A stretch of DNA of 64,000 nt. Source: Latrodectus hesperus (lineage: Eukaryota > Arthropoda > Arachnida > Araneae > Theridiidae). Positions 1 to 17,897 of this stretch are shown piece by piece; within the stretch, counting starts at the first letter, position 1, and every line of letters starts with the position of its first letter. The position numbers were made by a program, and so were the translations under genes. Under the pieces are notes generated by a model, which saw only the letters and a list, made by a program, of their open reading frames with translations, had not been told where the DNA came from and ran no database searches. The stretch lies in assembly GCA_037975125.1 (NCBI GenBank), contig CM075853.1:90158395-90222394 (forward strand), given 5' to 3'.

Positions 1-438
<438 letters not shown>

Positions 439-1347
439 TTTGCAAATTCTCAAATGAAATTCTCTAATATATTTTTTTCTGATATTATATGTTAAACATA
501 TATAGTAAAAAGATGAAAACATGTTTTGTAAAAAAAAGAAGCACAAATGCAATTATATAGCATATTCTCTTTTACAAAATGTTTACAATAATGACAATAA
601 ACCTATAGTTACCGAAACTTGATTATTATATTAATTATATTTAAAATACATAAGAAATGTAAAAAAACAAAAAAAAATAACAACAGAAAAACCCCTGACT
701 TAATTATACAGCAATATTGTAACTTATTTCTTGCAAACATTGTATTTATAAAAAAGTGTAAATCTTTAAATTTGTAAAAAAAAAAAAATAAAAAAATAAA
801 AAAAATAAAAAATAAAAAATGAACGATATTTACGTAAGACTTTCAATTAAATAAAATTATGAATTAAAAAAATGAAATATTGAATTGATGTATTTAATAT
901 GAAACGCTTATAACACATTTAAATACAAATTTATCCTCCGAATATTAAAATCAGAAATTTTCATTAGTTTAAGATATTTTTCAAATAGTACTTTTTTCAC
1001 CTTACACTGTTATTAAATGGTATCAAAGTCTTTTAAGAAGTGATTAGATGAATTCTTTTTAGCATAACGTATGAAGTGAGAAAGATTTTAATTACGAATA
1101 CCTGATATCACATTTATTGCTTTCCATTATAAACCTAGGCATAAGCTTTAAAAACAAATGAAAACCTATATATTTAGAAATTGATGAGATTCTTACTCTT
1201 TTCCTTCTTTCCTCCAACAAAATTTCTTTCAGAGGTGTTTCTTGTATAAAAAATACAGACAGTAAAGTATATTTTCCTATGGAAGAGTTCAATTGATATT
1301 ACTTTTCTTCGACCGTCTTCAACAGCATTTCGCTTTTGTTGTTGCAG
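439..1347. other. AT-rich non-coding sequence with an A-rich simple repeat
   Basis: Positions 774-820 are an A-rich simple repeat of A-runs separated by single T. The rest has no recognisable gene. From about 1290 the GC content rises towards the exon-like patch that follows. Confidence 0.6.
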
Positions 1348-1589
1348 GAAATGACGCAGAGCTACTTTACTTATTCATGAAAAAAAGCAATAAAGATTTT
1401 CTGTCACCGCTACATCATCGGAATCACATCCAGTATTCAAAGCATGTGACAATATCACAGGAAGTAATCTGTAGCTCATGGCATGTAAGATAGAAATATC
1501 TCTGCAATATCTCTGAAATGCATTCACAAATACACTCTCTCCCGCTTCCAACGTTATCGGGACATTAGAAGAAGAAGAATTCACCAGAG
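1348..1589 (+). other. Exon-like patch with splice-site-like borders, unidentified
   Basis: The left border is a T-rich tract ending in TTGTTGTTGCAG and the right border reads CCAGAG|GTAAGC, a strong donor match. The 242 bp between are richer in GC than their surroundings. Only one plus frame is open from the acceptor, and it stops at TAG 1491-1493, so an internal coding exon is not supported; a terminal, UTR or non-coding-RNA exon remains possible. A competing minus-strand open frame (1375-1584, 69 codons) has no good splice borders. No protein family is recognised. A single acceptor/donor pair in 64 kb can arise by chance. Confidence 0.2.
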
Positions 1590-4039
1590 GTAAGCTTGTT
1601 TTGATTTCGCGTTCGATATTTTCTTTTCTTTTTTATACTTGAGGGATTAGATTTTGTTGCTTTTAGTATTTTATTTCATTTTTTTTCTTTAAATTTATTG
1701 TGAGTCTTATGTAGATAAATGATGCTTAGAGAATTCACTCTTTCTCAGCATGATTTTATCAGAATTTAATTGTATAACGTTTTTGCTGATTTTGCGAAAT
1801 TTAAAATTCTTTACTACCAACGTAAAGAGTTAGATTAATCTAGTTTAAGTACTTACTTGATCTATTTTTTCATGGAATTAAGAACTGATGTGCTATTAAG
1901 TTAATGATAGCACGTAATTAATTAATGCAATGGCTAAATTAATTGTTTAGATATGAGAAAAATATAAGAGAACATTTATTTCATCTATTCACTGGACAAT
2001 GTAAATACAGCAAAAAATCTGTATTTTCTTATTTTATCAGGTAGAAAATTCTAAAGTACTTTAAAAAATTAAAAGTTTAAATTATTATACCTAATAATGT
2101 CAAATAGTTTGAGTTCTGTATACTAAAGGACAACAAAAAATATTTTTCCAAATATTTCATAGTCATGTTTGTTTGTGTAAAGTTCAAACCAATGAAATTC
2201 CTATATTCTTCTTCTAAAACTCTTATTTTCGACAAAGGAGTCCAAAAATAAGGTACAGCAATATGAGTCAATTAGGGAGTACCATCCTTCAAAGTGTCTC
2301 CTTATGTTACTGGGTGCCTTTTACAAACCGTGTCTTTTTTAAAGAATACTGTAGATGAAAGAAGGTTTTGAAATTCTCTTTTATTTTTAAGAAGGTAAAT
2401 ATAGCTTCATGGGGTGATTTTTAAAATCTTAAGAATAAGTCACTATAGAAAGTGTCATCTTTTGTAAACTACTGACTATATTTAAGCAATCATTGGTATA
2501 AAATTTGACATTATGATAGCAACTTAGCAACATAAAATTTGATTTTAAGGCGCAATAACTCTTTAAACATGCAATGAGTTATAACAATTGATTCAAATGC
2601 TTTGTAAATTTTAAGTTATGTTTTTTCTTCTGAGGGATGCTATTATAACCTGTTGTCAATACTATTAAAAATTTTCCATTTTTACCACCCTATTTCAGTG
2701 AGAATCTCCCTTATCACTTTTACTTTATCCATTAGGGGTTCTTCAAATTTTACTTATCTTTATTATATTCTATATACAAATATAGAGAACTAGTAATAAA
2801 TTCTTCTAGAGCAAAAACTTTAAATGGTTACCTATTGTGGTGTGGATATGATGTCAGTAATTAAAAAATACATTTGTGTTATAAAGTAAATAAAATTTTA
2901 AATTATTAAAATATGAGAACAAACTAATTCAAATGCACTTGGTTATAAAGAATTATTTTGAAATATCTAATTTAAAGTTGAATTTCCATTGTGTTTAACG
3001 TAGTCATATAATGAGTTTTTAATTATAATAATGTGTCTAAGACAACAAACTAGCAATATTTCTTTTAATAAGTACTATCTACTGATAAGAAATCCAAGAG
3101 AACATATTAATAAATAATAATAATAATAATAATAAATAAATAAACTGATGCTCTTCAAATGTTCAGGATATTTAGCTTGACGAAGATTTCAAAAAATTAA
3201 TTTTACACATGACAGTTTTCATATTTTTGTATGTATAGCCATTTTTTACATTATTCCTTTAATAAAATACACGCAATTTATTAAATTCTCTTTTTTTGAA
3301 GTTTTGAAGTAGAATTTATTGATTACTATTTTTCTAAATTATTTTACATTTTCTTATTCAGTAAATGTGTTTTGCACTCAGATTTTCAATAAATGTTTCT
3401 GGAAATCAGTATGTAATTAAATAAATTTCTTTGATGAATTGAACTCCTAAGCAAAAATTGGTAAAAGATGCTTATATACTTATATAATATTGGTAAAAAG
3501 ATACTTAGCAAATATTGGTAAAACTATATATGTTCATAAGATTTACTATACATATTATTTTTTTAATTTTCATAAATAAACAGTATAGTTACTGCTCAGT
3601 ATATATTGAATGATAGATTGATACTTTTCCTTAAACTTATTTGATTAACACATATATTGGGAAATCTAATTTATAATATATTTCTCGAAACAAATTATGC
3701 ATACTAGAGCTAATATGCATTAATATACAATTTAAAAATATAAAAACACATTTGTTTCAATTTTAGTTATGTTTTAATAGTAAAATGTTTCTAATAATAA
3801 TATTTCTGTTATGAAATTTAATCATTATTATATTTGATTGTCTAAATGTCATAATAGAAACATGTTTAATATATGACAAATTCGTTATATTATTCGTTAT
3901 ATTTTGTATTATATATAGATAAGAAAACTATGCATCGTTTACTAGATAAAAATTTGCTTAGTATAAATCAGAACTGCATTCTCCTTTACACGCTTTTATA
4001 AACGCAACCACCCTATTTGTTTTCTATTATTTTCTTTAG
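1590..4039. other. AT-rich non-coding sequence
   Basis: No gene is recognised. It contains a (TAA)n microsatellite at 3112-3143. A slightly GC-richer patch at about 2274-2712 is bounded by GGGAG and CTCCC next to TTA on both sides (see findings). Confidence 0.55.
3112..3143. repeat. (TAA)n/(TAAA)n microsatellite
   Basis: About nine TAA units grade into TAAA units. Confidence 0.9.
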
Positions 4040-4295
4040 GAGTGTGGTAGAATTTTCTCATTAACTTTAGATGGGAGAAGAGATACTTCTAACCAAAGAA
4101 GAGGGCATACGGCATGCAATTCTAGTTTATTGCTGTAAGGAAAGAGAAGTAACCATATTTAACGAGGTGCTAAGCAGAAAGCTACGAATGAATAGCACTG
4201 TACGTAATCCACTAACATAAAATTTTATTTATTTCTAGATATGGAGAATATACATGCATTCATTTGAGTTCTGATAATCAATAAGATTAGTCAAG
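4040..4295 (+). other. Exon-like segments, unidentified
   Basis: A T-rich tract ending TTTTCTTTAG (4030-4039) precedes a frame that is open from GAG at 4040 through 31 codons and reaches a donor-like GCT|GTAAGG at 4134/4135. A second acceptor-like TTTATTTCTAG ends at 4238 and is followed by a 57-base segment ending GTCAAG|GTAAAC at 4295/4296, which is closed in all three frames. The patch is less AT-rich than its flanks. No domain is recognised, and chance splice-like motifs are common in AT-rich DNA. Confidence 0.15.
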
Positions 4296-6039
4296 GTAAA
4301 CTATTTTTTTTGTATTCTACATGGAAAATATAAAAATTACTTACTAAAAATAATTTTAATTTCTTTTTAAATTAATGTTGTTTTTATTATATGTTTCTTT
4401 ACACTCCATTTCTGTCTGTCATATTGCTTATAATAAAACTAATTCATTTAACTTTAAAATAAAGAAATTTCATTTAAGGAATCGTATTTTTGTTCCCATA
4501 AAACAAAACTTTTATTATTTATGCGTAAGCTCTAAGCAAATCTTGAAAATATTTGAAATAGATATGAATTCTAAATATAATGCATGTTATAAGTGTGTAT
4601 AAAAGTACTTTGATAAATTATAGGTAAGAACTATATATTGTTTAAAAGTAAGAATACTATTGATAAATCAAGAAAAAACAAACATACTATAGTCTTGATA
4701 AAATTTTAGGTCGCATCTATTTTTTCATCACTTTAAATTGGAAGTATTTTAGAAAAAATATTTAAAAGTGAAAAACAGTTCAGGTATTTATGCTAGTCCT
4801 TAAAAAATACGGTTTTATTAAATTTATGTAGTTTACTGCTATATACAACTCACAAGCTCACATTTTGTGAATTATTTAAAATCTTATCTCTAAATCCCAT
4901 GCTGATTAAAATTTTTATAATTAATGTTTTGCTTAACATTGTTTTAGTAAAATCATTTTAACGACTGATTTAGGACTAATTTTTTCTATTTGTTTTGAAA
5001 TTGTATTAAAAAATTTGAAAATAGCATTTGAAATTTCTACTTGAAAATTTTATTGAATTTGGATAATATCTTTTTTATTATTTTATTTCTAATCCAGCTT
5101 ATGTTTGAAGAAATTTGTCAAGTATTCCTAAAATCACATTAAAGACAATACCATTAGCTTTCCAATTCAATTACATGGTTAACATTTCACTTTTACGTTT
5201 GGTTTTTGTATAATTAAATATCTAATGAATGGTACTCTTTATCTTTTTAATCCTTAATTTCAGATCATAGCACGTTATCGAGCTCGATTGTAATAGAAAT
5301 ATTCGAAACATTCAATTTCGTCAATAGCACAATGTGTACCTCAAAAATTTCAGTTACACAATACGTATCTTCCCCTTGTAAAATTTTTGACTCTAAAAAC
5401 AGTATTAATATAGATAGTAAGAAATAAATGGTTTTCAATAAAAAAATAGTTCTATAGATAAACGTTTTAAAATCCTTATTGATAAAATAAATAAATATTA
5501 CATAGCATCTTAAAATCTTAATACTTCTTATTCATTATTCAATTCATTTTCATAGAAAGGTTTTTGTGTTTTAATGTCTCACTGAAATTGCTAAACATGT
5601 TATTGATGACAGTTGGAAAACGTATGTTGGCTTAAGAATTAGAAAAGTAATTTCCAGACATGATTATACATTCAAGCTAGTTTAATATATGTATTTTTTC
5701 AACGAAGATTTAAAGTAAGTTTAACAGAATGCAAAATTAGTTCCTTAATCATTATAAACAATTCATAAATCTTTACATTGTGTTTGTAATTTAAATTGAT
5801 AAGTGATATAATATATTTTAACAACTCTCTTTATTACTTTAATATTACAACACATTACCTAGTTTTCAATCGTTTTCCAACATTTAATGACTCTACAGTA
5901 CTATCAGCTATTTATATTTTACAACAAATTATCAACAACACTTTAAATTTAGTGTATGCTATCACACATTTGTTATTCTTTCCTCTATAAAAATAGTTTA
6001 TGACACACACAAACAGATATATATGATAATGTGTCAATA
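4296..6039. other. AT-rich non-coding sequence
   Basis: The 75-codon open frame at 4375-4602 and the 64-codon one at 5796-5990 have AT-driven amino-acid content (N, K, F, I, Y) and no motif. I treat both as chance. Confidence 0.55.
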
Positions 6040-6050
6040 CTCTTATTCTG
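6040..6050. repeat. Target-site duplication, left copy (SINE A copy 1)
   Basis: CTCTTATTCTG, identical to 6223-6233 on the far side of the SINE. Confidence 0.9.
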
Positions 6051-6222
6051 GCTTGGTTTGTTTGTCGCTCAACGGTCACTTTTTGCACACGAGGGCTAAT
6101 TAGACCTACGGTTTAAAGTGGATTCCAAACCACTACAAACATCCATGCTGAAGGTGGGATTCAAACCCACGAACTGTTGAACCAAAGGCAAGAGCTCTAA
6201 CCATTCAGCTGCAAGCTCGGCT
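6051..6222 (-). mobile_element. tRNA-derived SINE, family A copy 1
   Basis: On the minus strand the element starts with a tRNA-like head beginning GCCGAGC, with an A-box-like GCTGAATGGTTAGAGC followed by a perfect-spaced B-box-like GGTTTGAATCCCACC (RNA polymerase III internal promoter pattern). A unique 3' body of about 95 bp follows and ends in an AAAC-rich tail. The 11-mer CTCTTATTCTG lies immediately left (6040-6050) and right (6223-6233), a clear target-site duplication that fixes both ends. It shares its whole length with 24851-25027 and, more weakly, with 39545-39722. Like all SINEs it encodes no protein and would rely on a LINE for movement. The intact duplication suggests fairly recent insertion. 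Confidence 0.92.
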
Positions 6223-6233
6223 CTCTTATTCTG
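6223..6233. repeat. Target-site duplication, right copy (SINE A copy 1)
   Basis: Exact copy of 6040-6050. Confidence 0.9.
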
Positions 6234-8533
6234 ATATGTGGAAGTCTAGATAATGTAAATAATTACACAGCTTTAATAAATTTAATAAACCACAAAGTTT
6301 CTTCTTTTAAATGTTGTTTTCTCCAAGAAAATTTTGAAGATATTCAATATAAAATTATTTCTTTCATCATTCAGTATTTTTGCGATTGTGTGCAATATTT
6401 CTTTTATGTATAAAAAAAAGACAGAATCATGATAAAGCATGGATTACTTTAATTAAATTTATAAAAATAAAAAAGGTATATATTCTTTAAATGTATCTAA
6501 ATTATTAACTATATTTAAAAACAAAGTGAAAAATTGTTTTTATGTTAAAATTTAAAAATGTTTACCAAAGCAGGGATTATTTCAAGCATTTTAGTAGAAA
6601 ACTGTGGTTCTTATTTTATGATTGTAAATGTGAAAATAATGCATCAAAATATTTTTACATAAATATTTCTGCTACGAGTGAAACACGATTAATCATATTC
6701 TTAGATAATAAAAAATCATTTTTCAATTCACGAAGGCTGTAACAGAAAACATCATTTATAGTTAGAACTGGTTTCTTTTTTTAACTAGAAAAAACACTAG
6801 TTATATAAAACAATTTTGTATGTACAACAAATATCAAAACACACTATTAAGTAATTTGCAATAACGGCCACCGTTCTTTTCTTATTTTAGAATTTATTAC
6901 CAAATCAGGTCAAATCAAATCAATTACCAAATCAACCAAAATTGGTTGAAAAATGAATACTTCTTATTAAATAACTAGATTGAAAATAGTCATCAAAAGA
7001 ATTTATTTGAGAATGTAGAAATCAATTTTATCACTTTAAAGAATTTAGGGGACATTAAAAATACAATCAAATCATTGTTTTAGCACATAAAGTCAGTTGA
7101 ATGAGAAGAAATTTAAAAACTGAAGTCATGTGTTTAATTATCTTAATTTTTTCCTGCAAAATTACAAATTTGATGAAATAACTTTTGTATATTTTCCATA
7201 GAATGTAGTAATTTAATTATATTTTTAATGAAAGAACTTTAAACAAAGTACTACATTTTTAAGCCTATAAAAATTGACAAAGTTTAAGGGAAAGTAAATA
7301 TCATGGCTGATAATTTTAAGTAAATTAGGGAAATTAGTGCTTACTGATGTAAAAAGTATTTTCTCTATTAATATATGAATAAAAAGAGTAATTTACACAC
7401 TGCATTATTCATTGGTGATAATTAACTATTAATGAGAGCATTTGGGTGAATTTTTCTGGTTAAGTACAAATTATGGGATACAGAGAGTTCTCTTTACATA
7501 ATTTTGGTAAGGTAAATTATTCTAATTAAAATAGAAATAAAAGTGAAAGAATTGCTTGCTAGAATTAATTTTTCGAAAGAATTATGTCTAGGGAAACGAA
7601 GAAACATAATCACTAATTGCAAATATTTCACAAAGCTAACTTAATTTATGACTAATTATTTTTATTTTCATTTGTTCTTTTGTAAAAAGGCAAGATTATT
7701 CATTTCCAAATGAGAGAAATATTTAAATATTTGAATGTTTTATTCGATACATAATTCCGATTCAGTAAATCAACATTAAACATGACATTAATTTTCTAAA
7801 GTCATATCTTTCCTGATTTTTCTTCATTTTGCTTCTGATCAATTAGATATTTTATTCGAAAATTCTAATTTTTTCTCAAAGTTAATATATGATGCTGAAT
7901 ATTTCCCCTATATTGTACAAATTAAAAGAATATTCAAACTTATTTGTAGTTCCGTAAAAAAACTGAGAAATGCATTTGTGTAATTTTTGAATTATTTCGA
8001 AAATTTCAAATTTCAAAAATGTTTGCATACTATTGAAGGTATTGCTTATTTGGTAAGTTATCTATTGTGATTACGAATAATTTGTTAAAATTAAAGTTTT
8101 TAAGATATTTAAACATTAATAACTCCAAAAATATTCAAAACTACTAAATGCATGCAATATATATTTTTATAAATTAAAAAAGTATCTATGCAAATTATAG
8201 TTCTTTAATTAAAAACATTTATAATGTAATTTTTTAAATCTATTTTGCACAATTTATATAATAAAAACTTATTAAACTGTATAATTTATTATTCATCATC
8301 AATGACTAAAAACCACGGGGTATTAATTGCATATATACATTTAATGTATTTGGTATACATAACATAGAAGATTGGTAAATATATTTAAAATAAATTGTTA
8401 ATCTATTGTGTCTATAAAGCAAAGTTTTAAAAATTAATTTGGAACATTTGACTTACTCACAGTAGTGGATACCTCTCTCAGAAGTATATGTTTACTGCTC
8501 ACAAAGAAAATAATTATTACCAATTAACAGTAA

Positions 8534-8535
<2 letters not shown>
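6234..8535. other. AT-rich non-coding sequence
   Basis: A 66-codon open frame at 6542-6742 has no recognisable motif. CAAATCA-type units are locally repeated at about 6900-6945. Nothing else is recognised. Confidence 0.55.

Positions 8536-8596
<61 letters not shown>
8536..8596. repeat. (AT)n microsatellite
   Basis: About 30 uninterrupted AT units. Confidence 0.97.
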
Positions 8597-8599
<3 letters not shown>

Positions 8600-9285
8600 C
8601 TTGATGAATATATTTAACTTCTTGATTAAAATTTATTTTCCTCAATTATTTGGAAACTATCATAAATTAATACATTCAAAGCATTAGCGCATACACTTAT
8701 CGAACAAATTAATATAATTCAGTCTGGACTCCAAATGCAATGAATATATAAGCATTAGTTATTAAATGTAATCGCGCCGAATATGAAATTCCCTTATGAG
8801 AATAGGAGGAAATTACATTGTAAATTGCCTAAAATTTTCTATAATAGAACTGCTCATCGTCGCATTTTCATGCAAAGATGTAGAACTTTTGCTAAAACAC
8901 TAGCTAAATGGGGAAAGTGAAGAATTGAGATAACTTAATTGCGTGTGTCAAGCATAAGTCGCACTACCATCAAATAGATTGATATTAATCCATGTGATTA
9001 ATTTCGAAGGAATTTCTAAATAAAGTGAAAATGGCATAATAGTTAAAGACCATAAATAATTCAGAAGCTTCCAATGCTTATAAAATATTCTATTTAAACT
9101 CAATAGAGAGATTGAATAGAATTTTTGATAAATATTGATAAGAGACTTGAGATAAATATTGCATATAAGCGGATTGGGTATTAAAAATTACTATCATTAT
9201 CTAAAAACATGAACATCATAATCGAATAAATTTGCATATTGTAAAAATTTTGAAATAAATGTCATTAAGTATAAACTGTGAAACT
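8597..9285. other. AT-rich non-coding sequence
   Basis: A slightly GC-richer stretch lies around 8770-8970, with no open frame or motif I can name. Confidence 0.55.
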
Positions 9286-13923
<4,638 letters not shown>

Positions 13924-14092
13924 TTCATAGATGTAAAAAGAAATTCCGAACAATTTCTGAAAATTTTCATTATATATATTTTTTAAGTTTCAAATGAAAT
14001 TTAGAGCTTACATTATTAATTTTTTGAAATAAACTTATTTTTTGAGATACCTCTTGTAATCATTCTTAAAATAAAAATACTTGAATATTATT

Positions 14093-14219
14093 CCAGTATC
14101 CTATATTCTTATTAAGATTATATTCTTATTAGTCCAATATCCTATATTCTTATTAGTTCTTATTTAAGATTTATTATTTTTGAGCCCAACTCAAAAATAA
14201 TAAATCTTAAATAAGAGCT
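14093..14219. repeat. Direct repeats running into a long hairpin
   Basis: The unit ATCCTATATTCTTATTA occurs at about 14098 and again at about 14138. The second copy runs into a hairpin with a 30-nt left arm (14155-14184), the 5-nt loop CCCAA and a 30-nt right arm (14190-14219), with a single mismatch between arms. If transcribed it would form a very stable RNA hairpin; as DNA it could extrude as a cruciform. Direct repeats beside an inverted repeat suggest a template switch during replication. Confidence 0.9.
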
Positions 14220-17200
14220 ACATTACTTTCATTTTATTTTGGGGATGCAGCGTTTCTTTGTCTTATTTTATGGCAGGTGGAGTTTTTGATTCAAATTTTA
14301 TTTTTCTTGCTAACACTAGAAGTTTGGTAAAATAGTTTTGTTGCAACTCTTAGGAAAAATTTGCGTTAGTGTAATATGTTAAATGTAAAAGTGCATGAAA
14401 ATGATATTAGAGCCAACAATAGAAGTTTTTGATAACATATAGCTAAACATTTTGGGAATATATGCTAATAAAATTTTAATTAATCATATTTGTATTAATT
14501 TTATACATCAATGCTGATTCTTGGAAATTGATACGTAGTTTTCTCATTTATAAATAAAAATAAACAAACATTCTAATTTTAAACTTAGATTTTTATTTTA
14601 AATATTTATTTCCTCTAAACTAATTTTCTTGCACTTGTAAGTTAAACACGTTAGCTTCTTGCAAATCAAAATGTCTTTAATCTACAAAAATGTAACATTA
14701 ATATGAATAGTATTGTTAGAAATTCATTGTAGTTTGAAAAATGCTGAATTTTTTTGTCAAATTATTTTTTCTTTGTTGAGAAAATTCAAAAGTTAATTAC
14801 ATGTATGTACATTCACACGCTATTTAGTAATTAAAAACAATCAAAATATTCCTAAATAGCACAATATTTTTCATAAAAACTAAAAATTTATATAAAATTA
14901 TTTGAATATAACAATATTTATAATATAAATTATGTACTTGGAATTCATTTTGAGAATATGTTAGAATAAAATTCTAAGCTGATTAGTAGGAATTATAACA
15001 AAGACTAAACATAAATTTTATAAGGATACATATTTATGCAATAAATATTATTTGTAAAATAAGTAATAAAATTTCCTTCATTCTTACGTAGCCAAAGTTA
15101 GACACTTTCAAATTATATTTATTTCTTTTTAAATTAAGTTCAAACTAACTTTCATGCTAGAAGCCTGAGCTAGTCATAAATCACAGTTAATGAACACTGA
15201 TTTGTTACTTTTCTTGGACTCATTCATCAACATATTAATTTTTATCTGCTAAAACATACATTTCCTTCATACAAAAATGATTTCGATTAAGAAAATAAAT
15301 TGTCTGTACTTCAATTTATGTACATCTTCCGTCGGAACCTATGACCGTTTGCTCTTAGGATATATTCGATGTAACACGGGACGATATAATGACACTCTTG
15401 GGTTTTCTTTGAAAGTTGGCTGTGGCTCCGAAACATAAGGATTTGTTTCTCTTTTCCCCACGGGAAAATTAAAACTTTACTCAGAATTCTGTTAGATTGA
15501 CTGAGAAACTTTAATGAGGATTACATAATTTGCACAATTAGGCATTTGTCTATTTTCATAATTTTCTACTATTTCTTATTGTCAGTTATTTCTAGTTCTC
15601 ATCATCAGAACTTTATTGTTTCTTTGTATTCGATTGAAGATTTCTCAAATTCGTTTCTGACTAATCGAATTCACTCATGTTCTGGCGGACGATTTGCCTT
15701 AGAAGACGATCAATGGTGGATGGTACTTACACTGGATCAAAAGTTTGATTAGGCGTTGGATGTTAATTAGTTTCAGAAAATTACATTATGATTTTAAGAA
15801 TTTGTCTCTTTAAATTTTTGGATATATTCAATAAAAAAGGAAAGGGAAAAGTTTAACTTTGGATTTGAGGAGTAACTATTTATGAAACATTTATGATAAA
15901 AGTGTATAGTTTGTTGAAATAGAAGAATCAAAGGAAAGAGAGTATATTTGATATTTTTTAATAATACATATGATAAATGGTTTGCCAAATTAATCACTGT
16001 TTAAATAACGTGCTTAATTTAGCAAATATGATATTTAGAAAATTTTTAATATTATTGGATTATATAGATAAAGATATTAAATAAGATTAATTTTCTAAAA
16101 ATCTGTATGAGTTTAGTTACTTATAATAAAACATCCAGTAACATCATTTATTGTGGAATTATGTAATAAAACATAATAAAATATAACAAACCAATTATAA
16201 ACTGAAAATGTAACGTAAAACATGACATTAACATATGTATAATAATATAAAATAAATGAATTACAATAAATTTATGAAAAAAATATTGCAATATAAAAAT
16301 AACTAATATTCGCAATTTTAATAGACGCAATACATTTTCAATAGTTACTATGAATATTACATATATTTTTCACATGAAACTTACCTGTTTTGTAAACAAG
16401 TTTTAGCGAAAATGTCCAAAAATTGAAAAAAAAATTTATAAAACTGTTTTATATTATATGTAAAATGCGTTTGGTCATTCATAATTAAAATGAATTTGAT
16501 TTTTTAATTTAAAGCACACATTTGTAGACAGAAGTTAACAAATTTTTAACTCGTTTCTCTAAAGTAAGTATTATTAACCAGCATAAATTACATATAATTG
16601 ATAAAAAATACATTTTACCCTTCAAGTATTTTCTTTGTGAGTTAAAATAAGTACACTCGTAATTAGATAAAAGTATATATTCGTCTTACAAACACAAACT
16701 AAACATTCTAGAACTCTTTCCATTTTTACAATACATGAATTTCCAGTACTGATTTTACTGATATTGTACTTTCTCTATTAGCAAAAAGTGTGAGTATAAA
16801 GTTTCCCATTGAGAAAAAGTAATGCACGCAAATTATATTGGTAAACAATCGTGAATAACTCAATTAAAAATAAATGAAAATTTTCCATAAACATTTCTGA
16901 TACAAAAATAGATTTTAATTTAAACTTTTGAAGAAACTATTATTTTATTTATTAAACTTCTTTATATTTAAGTTCACAGGAAAAAAATATCAAGAACACT
17001 TTTAAACTTTAAATATCCTGATTTAACTAAATTTGAGTCGTAAATATCATGAATTTTTAATATGAAAATATTTCTTATTACTTATTCATGACAATATTAT
17101 TATAATGATATTGAGCAAGATCTTTTTCCAGTAAGTACATAAAATAAATCCAAAATTTGTAAATTGCATTTTTACGTATTAAAACGAAATTAAATTAATA

Positions 17201-17862
17201 TGCTGTCCGTTAATGCAATCCATAAGTAATAATTGTTTTGTTAAAATGTTATTAAGTTGCACATAAATACTATATTACTTGAGGAAGTGGTTGTTTAATA
17301 TGGTGAAAAGTTTTGAACAATTTTTACGCATTAAAAATGTTTTATAACTTAAATTTAAGTAATGTACTCATTTAACATTTGTGTTTAAGCTGTAATAGCT
17401 GTATATTGATTTACAAATTTCTTTCCTTATAAAATTAATAAATGAAAAAATAATATATTTAATAATAAAATGAGTATAATATTTATTACAACTTAAATAA
17501 ATTTCATGTGTACATATAGAAGTATTGTATTTAACTGCCTTACGCTCTTTTAAGACCTACATATGAATGATTAATAGATATTTTAACTTTTTTAAATTTT
17601 AAGACAGATTAGACTTTAAATTTTAGATAATTATTAAAAAATACTAAATTAAATAAAAACGTAGCCATATTATTATATATTCATAGCTTTAGCAATTATA
17701 CTATACAACTATTTAATCTATATTAAACTTATAGAACCCTTAAATTATACATGGTTTTTAGACCTTTTAACAGTATATTTATTAATTAAGATTACTGTGG
17801 ACTAAAGTATATATATTTCACTCCCTCTGATCTACCATTCTACATATATCTTACAAATATAA
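14220..17862. other. AT-rich non-coding sequence with a GC-richer patch
   Basis: Positions 15315-15475 are visibly richer in GC than their surroundings. A 68-codon frame at 15546-15752 ends in a less AT-driven stretch, SGGRFALEDDQWWMVL, that I cannot assign. No splice borders were convincing. Other open frames (15794-15997, 16148-16330) look random. Confidence 0.5.
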
Positions 17863-17897
17863 AGAGAGAGAGAAAGAGAGAGAGAGAGAGCGAGAAG
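17863..17897. repeat. (GA)n microsatellite
   Basis: Purine GA repeat with one A and one C interruption. Confidence 0.9.

Noticed and set aside
6136..6222. Functional tRNA gene on the minus strand
   Set aside because: Only the promoter boxes are tRNA-like, the head is joined to a non-tRNA body, and the unit is bounded by a target-site duplication, so it is a SINE.
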